Shown in pieces: positions 1-6,610 of a stretch of DNA of 24,775 nucleotides. The notes under the pieces were generated by a model. The model was given only the letters and a program-made list of their open reading frames with translations. It had not been told where the DNA came from and did no database searches. How positions within the stretch are numbered: position 1 is the first letter of the stretch; each line of letters opens with the position of its first letter. Location: contig URHQ01000025.1 of NCBI GenBank assembly GCA_900547655.1, positions 1 through 24,775 on the forward strand, given 5' to 3'. A program made the position numbers and the translations under genes. This DNA is from an uncultured Collinsella sp. GTDB taxonomy: Bacteria; Actinomycetota; Coriobacteriia; Coriobacteriales; Coriobacteriaceae.

Positions 1-48
1 CGAGATAGGCTCCGGTCTCGTGGGCTCGGAGATGTGTATAAGAGACAG
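1..48 (+). other. Nextera adapter remnant at contig start
   Basis: The stretch ends in the 19-bp transposase mosaic end AGATGTGTATAAGAGACAG (30-48), preceded by the Nextera read-2 adapter and an 8-base index. This is library sequence, not genome. The same 48 bases recur in reverse complement at the other contig end. Translating it gives the artefact peptide MCIRDS. Confidence 0.98.
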
Positions 49-961
49 TGTCTGGGGCTATGACCCGCAGCGCCGCGTTCTCGCACCGGAGGCCGAGGTC
101 GGCGGCTGCCTTGCGGGCGTAGACATCCCGCGCCTCACCGGTCAGGCACTTGAGGTCGGCGCACCTCTCGACCGCCTTCTTGTGGCGCTCCAGTGCGCCG
201 GCGAGTGCGGGGGAGTCGGACGCCGCCTGGCCGAGGGCCTCCCTCAACGCGGCGGAGGCCTCCGGATGGAAACGCCTGAGGTGGGCGGCCTCGATCCTTC
301 CGTTCGGCGGCAGGCCGATGTCGAGCTTTCCGCGGTCGATTCGTGCAACTGCTTCCAGGGCCGCCTTCCTCGCGAGGTCGCGCTCGATGTACGCTTCCCG
401 CAGCAGCGGTGCCATGGCCTTCGAGGAGATCTCGAGTCTGGCCGCCTCCATCTTCCCCTTTGGCAGCAGGGAGTCCCAGTCGCCCGAGCGGTCGACCGTG
501 AGGATGTGGACGTGGTGGCTCGTGCCGTTGATGTGCATCGCCGCATAGAACTCCACGCGGCTCTCGGGCACGCCGGTCATCTCGGAGAAGAGCCTCGGCC
601 ACTCGGACCGCACCAGGGCCTGCCAGGCGTCCAGGCGGTCGAGGCCAGCATCTGGGGCGATGTCGTTCGGGACCGTGACGACGGTGGTGAGCACCGCGCC
701 GCCGTTTTGGGCGATGGCGCGCCTCGCCTCGGCGACGGCGACCGGGCCGTCCGCGCCCCAGAGGCCGCCGGTCGAGCCGGTCCTGTTCGCGGCGTAGGTG
801 GCCAGGCCGTCGACGCCGAGCCTCCTGCCGTCGGCCTCGCTGACCTCGATGACGACGCCGCGGCGGGTGCCGGCGTATGCCGCCAGTCCCGCGGCGGACG
901 CCCTCGCGGACGCCCCCGCGCGGACGACGGAGTGGTTGACGATGACGGGCGGGCTAGCCAT
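49..961 (-). CDS. MobL-like relaxase (partial, C-terminus cut by contig end)
   Basis: This is the DNA strand transferase that would nick the element at oriT and lead the strand during conjugative mobilization. I translated the minus strand from the ATG at 961; about 304 codons are open to the adapter. Visible features are a Tyr-containing motif YAANRTGSTGGLWG (Tyr56, the candidate nucleophile, in the form Y-x-x-x-R-x-G-S-x-G-L seen in MobL relaxases) and the metal-binding histidines H143, H150 and H152 in H-x6-H-V-H. After residue 180 the chain becomes helical and Ala/Arg/Glu-rich. The start overlaps the end of the upstream RHH gene by 8 bp, suggesting translational coupling. The family name is by motif recognition. 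The protein is incomplete only because the contig stops, so the C-terminal domain and any downstream mob genes are unseen. Confidence 0.8.
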
Positions 962-1418
962 CGGCGCGCTCGCGCGCGTGGAGCTTCACCTCGTCGATTC
1001 GGCCGAGGCCGGCGCGGCTGAGCTCGCCGGCTTGCGCGAGGTAGTTCTTCCAGATGTCCGCGACGGGGACGTCGTCGAGCGAGGCGTAGGAGGCCTTGAG
1101 GACGTCGGCCGACATGAGGCCGGCCATGATGGCGGCGGTCATGGGGCGCGAGAGGACCGCGGCGATGCGGTCCTCGGTGGCGTCGAGCTTGCGCTCGATG
1201 TCGAGTGCGGCGACGTCCAATCGCGCGTCGACGACGCCGCGTATGAAGCCCGCGACCTCGTTGCCGTAGAGGTCGAGCCCCTCCGCGGCGAGCGCCGAGC
1301 GCAGGAGCGAGCGGATCTCGTCGCTGACGTTGGAGTCGTTGAGCTCTGCCCGCGTCTTGAGGGCGGTGTAGAGCTTTGAGTCGAGCTTCACGCTGACGTT
1401 CTTTGTTGCTGCTGTCAT
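954..1418 (-). CDS. Ribbon-helix-helix relaxosome accessory protein
   Basis: A 154-residue protein. Residues 5-45 (KNVSVKLDSKLYTALKTRAE, then LNDSNVSDEIRSLLRSAL) have the beta-strand/helix/helix pattern of CopG/Arc-type ribbon-helix-helix DNA-binding proteins, followed by a long helical region probably used for oligomerization or relaxase contact. In mobilizable elements such small RHH proteins bind oriT and recruit the relaxase; the overlapping relaxase gene downstream supports that role. An in-frame ATG exists at 1574, but the ATG at 1418 is preferred: it has a GAGAGGA Shine-Dalgarno, and the upstream extension is non-globular, overlaps the preceding gene and covers an intercistronic hairpin. 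It may also autoregulate the operon. The exact family is not certain. Confidence 0.75.
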   Translation of the reverse strand: MTAATKNVSVKLDSKLYTALKTRAELNDSNVSDEIRSLLRSALAAEGLDLYGNEVAGFIRGVVDARLDVAALDIERKLDATEDRIAAVLSRPMTAAIMAGLMSADVLKASYASLDDVPVADIWKNYLAQAGELSRAGLGRIDEVKLHARERADG

Positions 1419-1456
1419 TCGGTCCTCTCTTCGATGTGCGGTGATCATCGGCCCGA

Positions 1457-1495
1457 AAGCAGGGGCGGACCGACCGTTGTCGATCCGCCCCGCTT
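1457..1495. repeat. Nested intercistronic hairpin (terminator or oriT-like)
   Basis: A 12-bp GC-rich stem with one bulged A (AAGC-A-GGGGCGGA against TCCGCCCCGCTT) encloses a second 4-bp stem, CGAC-CGTT-GTCG. It lies between two genes of the mobilization operon. There is no T-run, so it is not a classic terminator. Its position just upstream of the RHH and relaxase genes makes an oriT or an RNA processing or stability role possible; neither can be decided from sequence. Confidence 0.5.
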
Positions 1496-1500
1496 GAGCC

Positions 1501-1959
1501 CTACTCGTCTTCGAGAAGGACGTTGGGATAGCCCTCGGGCGCCTGGTCTGCCGGGAGGGGAGGATAGGCGACAAGCTTGTTCACGACTCCCGTCGCATCG
1601 AGGTCCAGGATGCTATCGATACCGCGGAGGACGCTGTCCGGGGTGTAAGAGCGATCGCCGCTGCGGGCGACCCCGACGATGACCCTGGCGAGCTCGCGGG
1701 GGTCGATGCCGGGCCAGCGCCTGGCGATTTCCGCGACGATGGCGGGCGCGACGTAAGGGATGTTGGGGACGGAGGAGTGGGACGCGATGACGAAGGCGCC
1801 GGGGATGCCCTCGATCTTCTCTGCGGGCTCGATAACGATGGGCTGGACGCCGTAGGTGCTCCAGCCGTCGAGCAGGCATTCGGCGTCCGAGGGGATGCGG
1901 AAGGAGTGGCCGTTGAGGGTGAGGGGCTTGTGGTTCTTATCGGCACTTTTCTTGGGCAT
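1501..1959 (-). CDS. Hypothetical mobile-element protein (152 aa)
   Basis: I do not recognise this family. The protein has a Lys-rich start (MPKKSADKNHKPLTL), a segment LNGHSFRIPSDAECLLDGW, a helix-rich middle with EIARRWPGIDPRELARVIVGVARSG, and an acidic end LLEDE. No signal peptide or membrane segment is visible. The start at 1959 has a good AAAGGAAA ribosome-binding site 6 nt upstream. It sits in the leftward mobilization operon between another unknown gene (2017-2481) and the RHH gene. Both unknown proteins are about 150 residues with acidic C-termini, but I see no convincing sequence similarity. Codon use matches its neighbours, supporting a real gene. A role in mobilization or element maintenance is inferred only from position. 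Confidence 0.65.
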   Translation of the reverse strand: MPKKSADKNHKPLTLNGHSFRIPSDAECLLDGWSTYGVQPIVIEPAEKIEGIPGAFVIASHSSVPNIPYVAPAIVAEIARRWPGIDPRELARVIVGVARSGDRSYTPDSVLRGIDSILDLDATGVVNKLVAYPPLPADQAPEGYPNVLLEDE

Positions 1960-1982
1960 GGTTTTCCTTTCGATGTGAGAGG

Positions 1983-2006
1983 GCCGCCGCCCGCTCGGGC
2001 GGCGGC
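1983..2006. repeat. GC-only intercistronic hairpin
   Basis: A perfect 11-bp inverted repeat, GCCGCCGCCCG / CGGGCGGCGGC, with a 2-nt loop lies between two genes of the leftward operon. No T-run follows on either strand. It is the second such hairpin in this operon (compare 1457-1495), each placed shortly before a CACATCGAA leader and a Shine-Dalgarno. Confidence 0.6.
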
Positions 2007-2016
2007 GTACGATGGG

Positions 2017-2481
2017 CTAGTCGTCGATGTCCTCGACGGTGAAGAGGGGCAAGGGGGCGCGATCGGCGAGTCCAATGGGGACCGCGCCGAAGACACCGAG
2101 TTCCTGGGTGATGTCCTCGAGTCGAGCCGCGAAGCGTTTGACAAACGCGTCGTGCGCCGCGCCGGTGCCGTTGACGACATAGGCGCGAGCTGCGATCTTG
2201 ACAAGCTCGTAGTCGGGGATGCCATAGCACTCGTCGATGGCAGCGAGACAATCCATCGCGTCGACGGCCTCGTCAGTGGGGCTAAACGCCATGAAAGTGC
2301 GGGGAACGTTCGGAATCGCCTGCTTGAACTGCGGGATCCAGACGCTCTGGGCGTCTTCGGTGTGCTCGGGGTTGAGGACGGGGGTGTCCTGGCTGCCATG
2401 GTAGACATAGCGCTTCTTGGCGGTGTCGAAGACAAGGGCCGGACCGCTGTCCGTCTGGACTACGACAGTCTGATGCCGCAT
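2017..2481 (-). CDS. Hypothetical mobile-element protein (154 aa)
   Basis: I do not recognise this family. The N-terminus (MRHQTVVVQTDSGPALVFDT, then AKKRYVYHGSQ) looks like short beta strands; the middle (DEAVDAMDCLAAIDECYGIP) is helical; the protein ends in VEDIDD. The start at 2481 is well supported by AGGAGG seven bases upstream. No membrane segment or catalytic motif is visible. It is the third gene of the leftward operon and is followed after a GC hairpin by the next unknown gene. The region is dense with antisense open frames because of high GC, but only this frame combines a strong ribosome-binding site with balanced amino-acid composition. Confidence 0.65.
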   Translation of the reverse strand: MRHQTVVVQTDSGPALVFDTAKKRYVYHGSQDTPVLNPEHTEDAQSVWIPQFKQAIPNVPRTFMAFSPTDEAVDAMDCLAAIDECYGIPDYELVKIAARAYVVNGTGAAHDAFVKRFAARLEDITQELGVFGAVPIGLADRAPLPLFTVEDIDD

Positions 2482-2565
2482 AAGTACCTCCTAAATGTTG
2501 AGACGTATAGAAAAGCTGCTAATGGCGAATACCGCTGTAGGGCGGAGCTCGCGCCCTCGTGCTGG

Positions 2566-3198
2566 TCACGACTGCCTCCCTTCGCGCACCCCGGCGCTAA
2601 TCAGCTTGATGAACTCGTGTATGCGTTCGGGGTTTCCTCCGGCTGCCCCAAGCGCTCGGCCGACGCTTTTTCCGGTGAACGTTGATGCGAACAAGGTTGC
2701 GCGTTTGTGGCGTCGACGGTCGCCGAGCAGCTCGAGGAGCGCGTCAGTCTCCTCGCGCATACGGCTGGCCCCGACGTCTGCGATGACGAGTACGGGAGGG
2801 TCGCGATAGGGGTCGACGGCGTGCGATTTTGAGTTCGGGCCAAAGAGCTCGCCGCCGTTCCAGGCTTTGGCGAGCTCCGGCGCGCTTGTGAAAGAGGTGC
2901 GCTCGCATGAGGACATCGCGATGGCAACGGCTTCCGCAGCCGCAGCGTTATCGTCGTCGCGGGCAATCCAAATCCACGCGCCGGCGGAGAGGCGCGCAGA
3001 CTCTTCTTCTTTTGCGGTTGCGGTCTTGGCGGCAAAGATGACGGCGGCGCGCTCGGCAATGAGCTCGGGGGTGTTCGGGGGGATGCGATGGGCGTTGCGA
3101 CGGGGGCCGCGCAGCGCCTGCCAGGCCTTGGGTGTAATGACGGTGCCGAGGGTGTCGTAATAGTTTTTGGTCGCGGGCAGACCCTCGTAGTCAATCAC
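2566..3198 (-). CDS. DnaC/IstB-like protein with a degenerate P-loop
   Basis: A 210-residue protein whose layout follows the DnaC/IstB AAA+ helicase loaders: a hydrophobic strand at 74-78, a TSAPELAKAW element (104-113) like the FTTAxxLL motif of loaders, a Walker-B-like strand VLVIAD (136-141), then ETDALLELLGDRRRHKRATL (150-169) with a sensor-like ASTF and GNPERI near the end. Where a Walker A GxxGxGKT should be (79-86) the sequence reads ARDDDNAA, so ATP binding by the usual P-loop is not expected. The start is taken as the GTG at 3198, one base after the preceding gene's stop; a GTG at 3207 in the same frame is an alternative. The longer ATG form from 3357 would run antiparallel-free through the upstream gene and is unlikely. 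Role inferred: replication or loading partner of the element. Confidence 0.6.
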   Translation of the reverse strand: MIDYEGLPATKNYYDTLGTVITPKAWQALRGPRRNAHRIPPNTPELIAERAAVIFAAKTATAKEEESARLSAGAWIWIARDDDNAAAAEAVAIAMSSCERTSFTSAPELAKAWNGGELFGPNSKSHAVDPYRDPPVLVIADVGASRMREETDALLELLGDRRRHKRATLFASTFTGKSVGRALGAAGGNPERIHEFIKLISAGVREGRQS

Positions 3199-3199
3199 G

Positions 3200-3406
3200 C
3201 TACTCACCGCCCTTGCCGCGCAGGGCGCTGAGAAAGGCGTTGAGATCGCGCTCATAAATATATGTGCGACGGCAAAGGTAGATGCCCATGCCGGTGCGAG
3301 CGATGAGCTGGCCGGCGGTGTCGGGGGTGAGATGCAGCTTGTCGGCGACCTCATCACGGGTGAGAATCGGGCCGTTCTGGATGTCGGGCGTTTCGTTGTC
3401 GTCCAT
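3200..3406 (-). CDS. Excisionase/AlpA-like helix-turn-helix protein
   Basis: A 68-residue protein. Residues 14-64 (ILTRDEVADKLHLTPDTAGQ followed by LIARTGMGIYLCRRTYIYERDLNAFL) match the small winged-helix excisionase/MerR-like DNA-binding fold: an LTRDEVADKL helix, a recognition helix starting at TPDTAG, and a wing ending in the typical R-x-Y-x-x-x-DLNAFL segment. The start at 3406 has AAGGAGG upstream. It is the first gene of the leftward operon. In integrative elements such proteins act as recombination directionality factors or operon regulators, and the element carries a matching tyrosine integrase at 4955-6247. Confidence 0.75.
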   Translation of the reverse strand: MDDNETPDIQNGPILTRDEVADKLHLTPDTAGQLIARTGMGIYLCRRTYIYERDLNAFLSALRGKGGE

Positions 3407-3522
3407 GTGAATGCCTCCTTCGGTATGTGTGGTACGGGATGGGAGCTGCTCCGTGACTACACAATGCCGCCAGTGGGCATAAACCGGGGTATTACATCAC
3501 CTATTACGGGGGTTTACCTGCG
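3407..3522. promoter_or_regulatory. Divergent intergenic region with operator-like palindromes
   Basis: This 116-bp gap separates the leftward operon from the rightward 476-residue gene, so it must hold both promoters, though I see no clear -35/-10 pair. It contains the palindrome GGAGC-T-GCTCC (3442-3452), ATGCC-N7-GGCAT (3464-3480), an inverted TAAACC/GGTTTA pair (3480-3485 and 3511-3516) and a direct TATTAC repeat 12 bp apart (3490 and 3502). This density suggests binding by an element-encoded regulator, perhaps the adjacent HTH protein. Confidence 0.5.
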
Positions 3523-4953
3523 ATGATGCTTATCAATATTTTTAAAAACAAGATTGAATCGCTGCTGACCGACGTCAAGAGTGACGAATCGGACTCAAGG
3601 ACTATCGACGTTGTGGAGGAGGGAGAGTCGTCTTTGCCGCCTGAAGATGAATGGCGAGATTGGCCGATTATGCCGCTTGATCCCGCGACCGGTCAGGTTC
3701 AGGTCGGTTATAAGACGAAGGACGGGCTTGAATTTCACGAGAACGGTCGTCTCGTTCCGGACGTTGCGGGCGAGAGTGCTGGCGATCACATGAGCTTCAC
3801 CTATCGCGAAGAGTCAATCGGTATGCCGAACAGGCCGTCGAGTGTGGAAATAGACGCGCCGGGGGCGGACAAGGACCTTGCTTTCGGCCTGATTCGCTCC
3901 GTGGTTCTTGACGGTCTTCCGGAAGGCGTTCTGCCGTCTTGTAAATTGGAAGATTACGGAAGCGTTGGTGCAATGCTGCTCGCCCTGTCAGAAGTGCCGG
4001 CACCGGTTTGCCGCGTCGACGACGCGCCGCATCCCGGTGACAAGGCTTCCAACATCGACCCTTGGGAGAGATTCGCTGCCGCGGCGCGCGTAACCGGTCC
4101 TTTGTTTGGCTTTGTGGGGAGAGTCGGTCCCTATGAAATCGACGAACCGCTTGATGCCTGGCTTTCGGTCGTCGGGGCAATGAAGATTTCCTCCCTGGCT
4201 TCGTCGGTCGAGATGGGTTCGCCGTCTTCGCTGGGGGTTTTGGATCCCTATTGGCGCGTGTATTGCTTTGGCAACATTGAGGCAAATAAAACCGCGTACG
4301 TGGTTCTCACCAACCTGCAAATCCCTAGCGACCATGAGTTTAGGGATGGTTTCGTGGGCGGACTTAAGCGCGGTGGCGAGTGGACGGTGATCAATGAAAG
4401 GATTGAGCCCGGAACTGCCATGGTCGAGCGTTCGTATGTCAGGTGGTGCAAGAACGATACATTGTCCTTTATGGAGACGGTTGGGGAAACTGACTTTCCG
4501 GGTCCGTCTTTTGTTGCAAGGGTGCCTGGTGATGCTCTCAGGGGGCTCGACGAGTCTTCCGAGCGCGTTCTCAAGACCGAGGAATCCCTGGCCTCGCATC
4601 TGGTGCAGGACATGACGGAGTGGTTCTCGCGCTGCGCGGGTTATAGGTGGAGGAGAATCCTCGAGCCCAAGCGGCAGAGTCCGACGCAGATGGCTAATGG
4701 CATCATCGATTATGGTCGCGGCTCCTCTTTCGACCTTTGCGTGCCCGATGCTGCTACACGCCTTTGGGTTGCGCTTGCAAAGAGCTATTCGGTTGATGTC
4801 GTCAAAATATGCGAGCACTGTGGCCGGCCGTTCGCCGACACCGCAAACGGCAAATCGCGATGCTGTTCAGAGGAATGCACGAGAGCAAAGAACGCCAGGA
4901 ATAGCAGGAAGAGGGCGAACGCGAGGCGAAACGCATCGAACGCGAAGGGCTGA
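3523..4953 (+). CDS. Unknown 476-aa protein with C-terminal zinc-binding motif
   Basis: No family recognised with confidence. Residues 1-60 are polar and acidic, 60-420 look globular with mixed alpha/beta character and no signal peptide or membrane segment, and the C-terminus has C430-x2-C433 and C448-x3-C452 (CEHCGRPFAD ... CCSEEC), followed by a very basic Arg/Lys/Asn tail. This is the treble-clef-like C-terminal zinc finger arrangement seen in several bacterial DNA- or RNA-binding proteins, including CGNR-type regulators. The ATG at 3523 or the adjacent ATG at 3526 may be used, with GGGGG about ten bases upstream. It is transcribed against the rest of the element and ends 1 bp before the integrase stop. 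Slightly lower GC and less biased codons than the chromosome suggest cargo acquired with the element. Regulation, stress response or defence are all possible; none is shown. Confidence 0.7.
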   Translation: MMLINIFKNKIESLLTDVKSDESDSRTIDVVEEGESSLPPEDEWRDWPIMPLDPATGQVQVGYKTKDGLEFHENGRLVPDVAGESAGDHMSFTYREESIGMPNRPSSVEIDAPGADKDLAFGLIRSVVLDGLPEGVLPSCKLEDYGSVGAMLLALSEVPAPVCRVDDAPHPGDKASNIDPWERFAAAARVTGPLFGFVGRVGPYEIDEPLDAWLSVVGAMKISSLASSVEMGSPSSLGVLDPYWRVYCFGNIEANKTAYVVLTNLQIPSDHEFRDGFVGGLKRGGEWTVINERIEPGTAMVERSYVRWCKNDTLSFMETVGETDFPGPSFVARVPGDALRGLDESSERVLKTEESLASHLVQDMTEWFSRCAGYRWRRILEPKRQSPTQMANGIIDYGRGSSFDLCVPDAATRLWVALAKSYSVDVVKICEHCGRPFADTANGKSRCCSEECTRAKNARNSRKRANARRNASNAKG

Positions 4954-4954
4954 T

Positions 4955-6247
4955 TTAATTTGAAAGTAAGTTGCCGATGGTGTTTGCGGCGGCCTGGTCC
5001 TTGGCGGCAATTGCGTGTGCATAGGTGTCTAGCGTGAGCTTGACGGTGCTGTGCCCGAGGCGGCTGCTGACGGTTTTGATGTCGACGTTCTCTCCGATCA
5101 GCAACGTTGCCTGCGTGTGCCTGAGCATGTGTGGGGTCAGGCCGGAGTACTTTGTACCTCGAGCGTACGTCTTTCCGTCTCGCTCAATGTAGTGCGTAAT
5201 TTCTCTGAACTGCCCAAAGCCATAGTCCGAGCACCATTCGCGGAACCATCGCGAAAAGCAGTTTGGGTCCATGTGCGCGATGGCGACTGGCCCCCTCTTT
5301 CCTTTTTTGTCATCTTTAGTTTTAGCCCTCGTGTTTCTTTGGGGATCGACTAATGTGTGCACAATCGGGGTGCCAGAAGCCTGTTCGAGGTCGACTTCGG
5401 CGAGAAGCGTGCGCTGAAGCTCGCGCCAGGCGGCGAGCCTCTCGAGTGCAAGCGGGCTCAAAGAGACGGACCTTTTTCCCGTTGAGCTCTTTGGGTCTCT
5501 GACCAGCTTGTCGGCGGCATACTGTCCGTCGATGCGGACATAGCCGTCGCCAAAATGGACGTCGCCCCATCTGAGTCCGAGCATCTCTCCGCGGCGCATG
5601 CCGGTATCGAGCAACAGGAGAGTGCCTATTCTGTGGGAGTCCATCTCCTGTGAAAGGAGGAGGGAGAGAAGCCTCCGGGCTTCATCGAGGGAAAGAGCCT
5701 GCCTCTCTTTTCCTTTGGGCCGCGGGATGACGGTGCCGGCGCAGGGGTTCTTGACAATCAAGTCGTCAAGCATGGCGGCCTTCATAATCTGATTCAGTTT
5801 TACACTGATTTTATGCAGCTCAGATTCGGAGAATCTTCCACTTTTGCGGGCTTCAGCATAACCGGCGTTTATTATGTGGGGCCTCAGGTCCTTTACGGGA
5901 TAATTGCCGAAAAGCTCCTGTATTTCCTTAATTTCAAGCTCTTCGCGGTCAAGGGCAAGCGGGCTGATGGTCTCGGCGTCCACGCGATCGTCGTGGAACT
6001 CTTTGGTGTACTGATAAACGGTCTTATCGGGGTCTTTGATGGTGAGCCCGCTATTGAGCTCAGCCTTATATGCTTCGAGCTCGGCTCTCAATTCCGACTT
6101 GTTCTTCGCATAGACCTTTCGGCGAGGTGAGTACCTATATTTGCCGGTAACGGGGTCTTTGCCCATGTTGTGCCTGATATAGTAGACGTTTTTCTGCGTC
6201 TTGCTTTTAAGGGCGCTTCCCTTACCAACGACAAGAGGCCTGCTCAT
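4955..6247 (-). CDS. int: Tyrosine recombinase (element integrase)
   Basis: A 430-residue phage-type integrase that would catalyse insertion and excision of the element at the adjacent tRNA site. Residues 15-70 form an arm-binding AP2-like N-terminal domain, about 75-170 the SAM-like core-binding domain, and 185-425 the catalytic domain. The catalytic set is complete: R218 in TGMRRGE, H373 and R376 in PHMLRHT, H399 in LGHST and nucleophile Y409 in DTYAHA. The start at 6247 has AAAGGA seven bases upstream. The gene reads away from the attachment site 275 bp to its right, the usual layout. It ends 1 bp from the convergent 476-residue gene. It looks intact and functional. Confidence 0.95.
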   Translation of the reverse strand: MSRPLVVGKGSALKSKTQKNVYYIRHNMGKDPVTGKYRYSPRRKVYAKNKSELRAELEAYKAELNSGLTIKDPDKTVYQYTKEFHDDRVDAETISPLALDREELEIKEIQELFGNYPVKDLRPHIINAGYAEARKSGRFSESELHKISVKLNQIMKAAMLDDLIVKNPCAGTVIPRPKGKERQALSLDEARRLLSLLLSQEMDSHRIGTLLLLDTGMRRGEMLGLRWGDVHFGDGYVRIDGQYAADKLVRDPKSSTGKRSVSLSPLALERLAAWRELQRTLLAEVDLEQASGTPIVHTLVDPQRNTRAKTKDDKKGKRGPVAIAHMDPNCFSRWFREWCSDYGFGQFREITHYIERDGKTYARGTKYSGLTPHMLRHTQATLLIGENVDIKTVSSRLGHSTVKLTLDTYAHAIAAKDQAAANTIGNLLSN

Positions 6248-6290
6248 GTGCCGATCCTTTGGTCAAATGAATACGAGTGTGACTCCATGG

Positions 6291-6377
6291 CTGCGTGGCA
6301 TACGCTCGGAGCAGCACGCCCGTGCGGCCCGTGAAGCGGGCGCTTCGGGTGCGCTGCTCCGAGCGTATGCCACGCAG
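6291..6377. repeat. 25-bp perfect inverted repeat upstream of integrase
   Basis: Arms 6291-6315 and 6353-6377 are perfect inverted copies (start CTGCGTGGCATACGCTCG). The 37-bp spacer itself folds through CCCG-T-GAAGC-GGGC-GCTTC-GGG, so the whole 87 bp could form a long hairpin or cruciform. It lies 43 bp upstream of the integrase start and would be in the 5' leader of an integrase transcript starting near the attachment site. Confidence 0.9.
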
Positions 6378-6398
6378 TGGCGGAAGTCAAGTTTTCAG

Positions 6399-6506
6399 TG
6401 GTCGAATTTTGGTCGAAATTGAACAGAACCGATATTTGGGGTTTTTGGAAGAAATGCATATCTACCTGCTTATATAACGGTGTCAAGCGGTATCAAAGAG
6501 TGTCAA
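6399..6506. repeat. Candidate integrase arm-type binding sites
   Basis: TGGTCGAA occurs at 6399-6406 and 6410-6417, 11 bp apart. Nearer the attachment core, TGTCAA, TATCAA and TGTCAA lie at 6481, 6491 and 6501, exactly 10 bp apart. Repeats spaced at one helical turn between an integrase gene and its attachment core are what arm-type sites look like. The assignment is inference. Confidence 0.45.
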
Positions 6507-6521
6507 ATAGTTTGGAAACTA

Positions 6522-6570
6522 CGGGCTCATAACCCGGAGGTCGTAGGTTCAAATCCTGCCCCCGCGACCA
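6522..6570 (+). other. Attachment site: 3' fragment of initiator tRNA-Met
   Basis: These 49 bases match the 3' part of an initiator tRNA(fMet): anticodon arm CGGG-CTCATAA-CCCG with CAT anticodon, variable loop, T arm GGTTCAAATC and an acceptor strand ending in CCCGCGACCA. The matching 5' half, which should begin CGCGGGG, is absent upstream, where element DNA with phased repeats is found instead. So this is not a working tRNA gene but the displaced 3' end left when the element inserted in the anticodon-arm region. The intact gene should sit at the element's other end, beyond the contig. Confidence 0.85.
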
Positions 6571-6580
6571 AGAACTTGTA

Positions 6581-6608
6581 GCTCGTCGGCCTAGCCGGCG
6601 AGCTTTTT
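6581..6608 (+). terminator. Rho-independent terminator after the tRNA
   Basis: GCTCGTCGGC - CTA - GCCGGCGAGC forms a 10-bp stem with one G-T pair, followed by a run of T. It starts 10 bp after the tRNA CCA and is the natural terminator of the original tRNA(fMet) gene, now separated from its promoter by the element. Confidence 0.9.
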
Positions 6609-6610
6609 TG

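Noticed and set aside
135..602. Minus-strand frame of 155 codons with an ATG inside the relaxase
   Set aside because: Very Arg/Pro/Gly-rich frame shift of the relaxase. The true frame, starting at 961, has the H-x6-HVH motif.
1777..2685. Plus-strand open frame of 302 codons across the mobilization operon
   Set aside because: It spans three minus-strand genes and their intergenic leaders, with no ribosome-binding site. The minus frames have strong start signals.
6494..6570. Functional tRNA-Met gene
   Set aside because: Only the anticodon-to-CCA part is present. The upstream 28 bp cannot form the D arm or the CGCGGGG acceptor strand.
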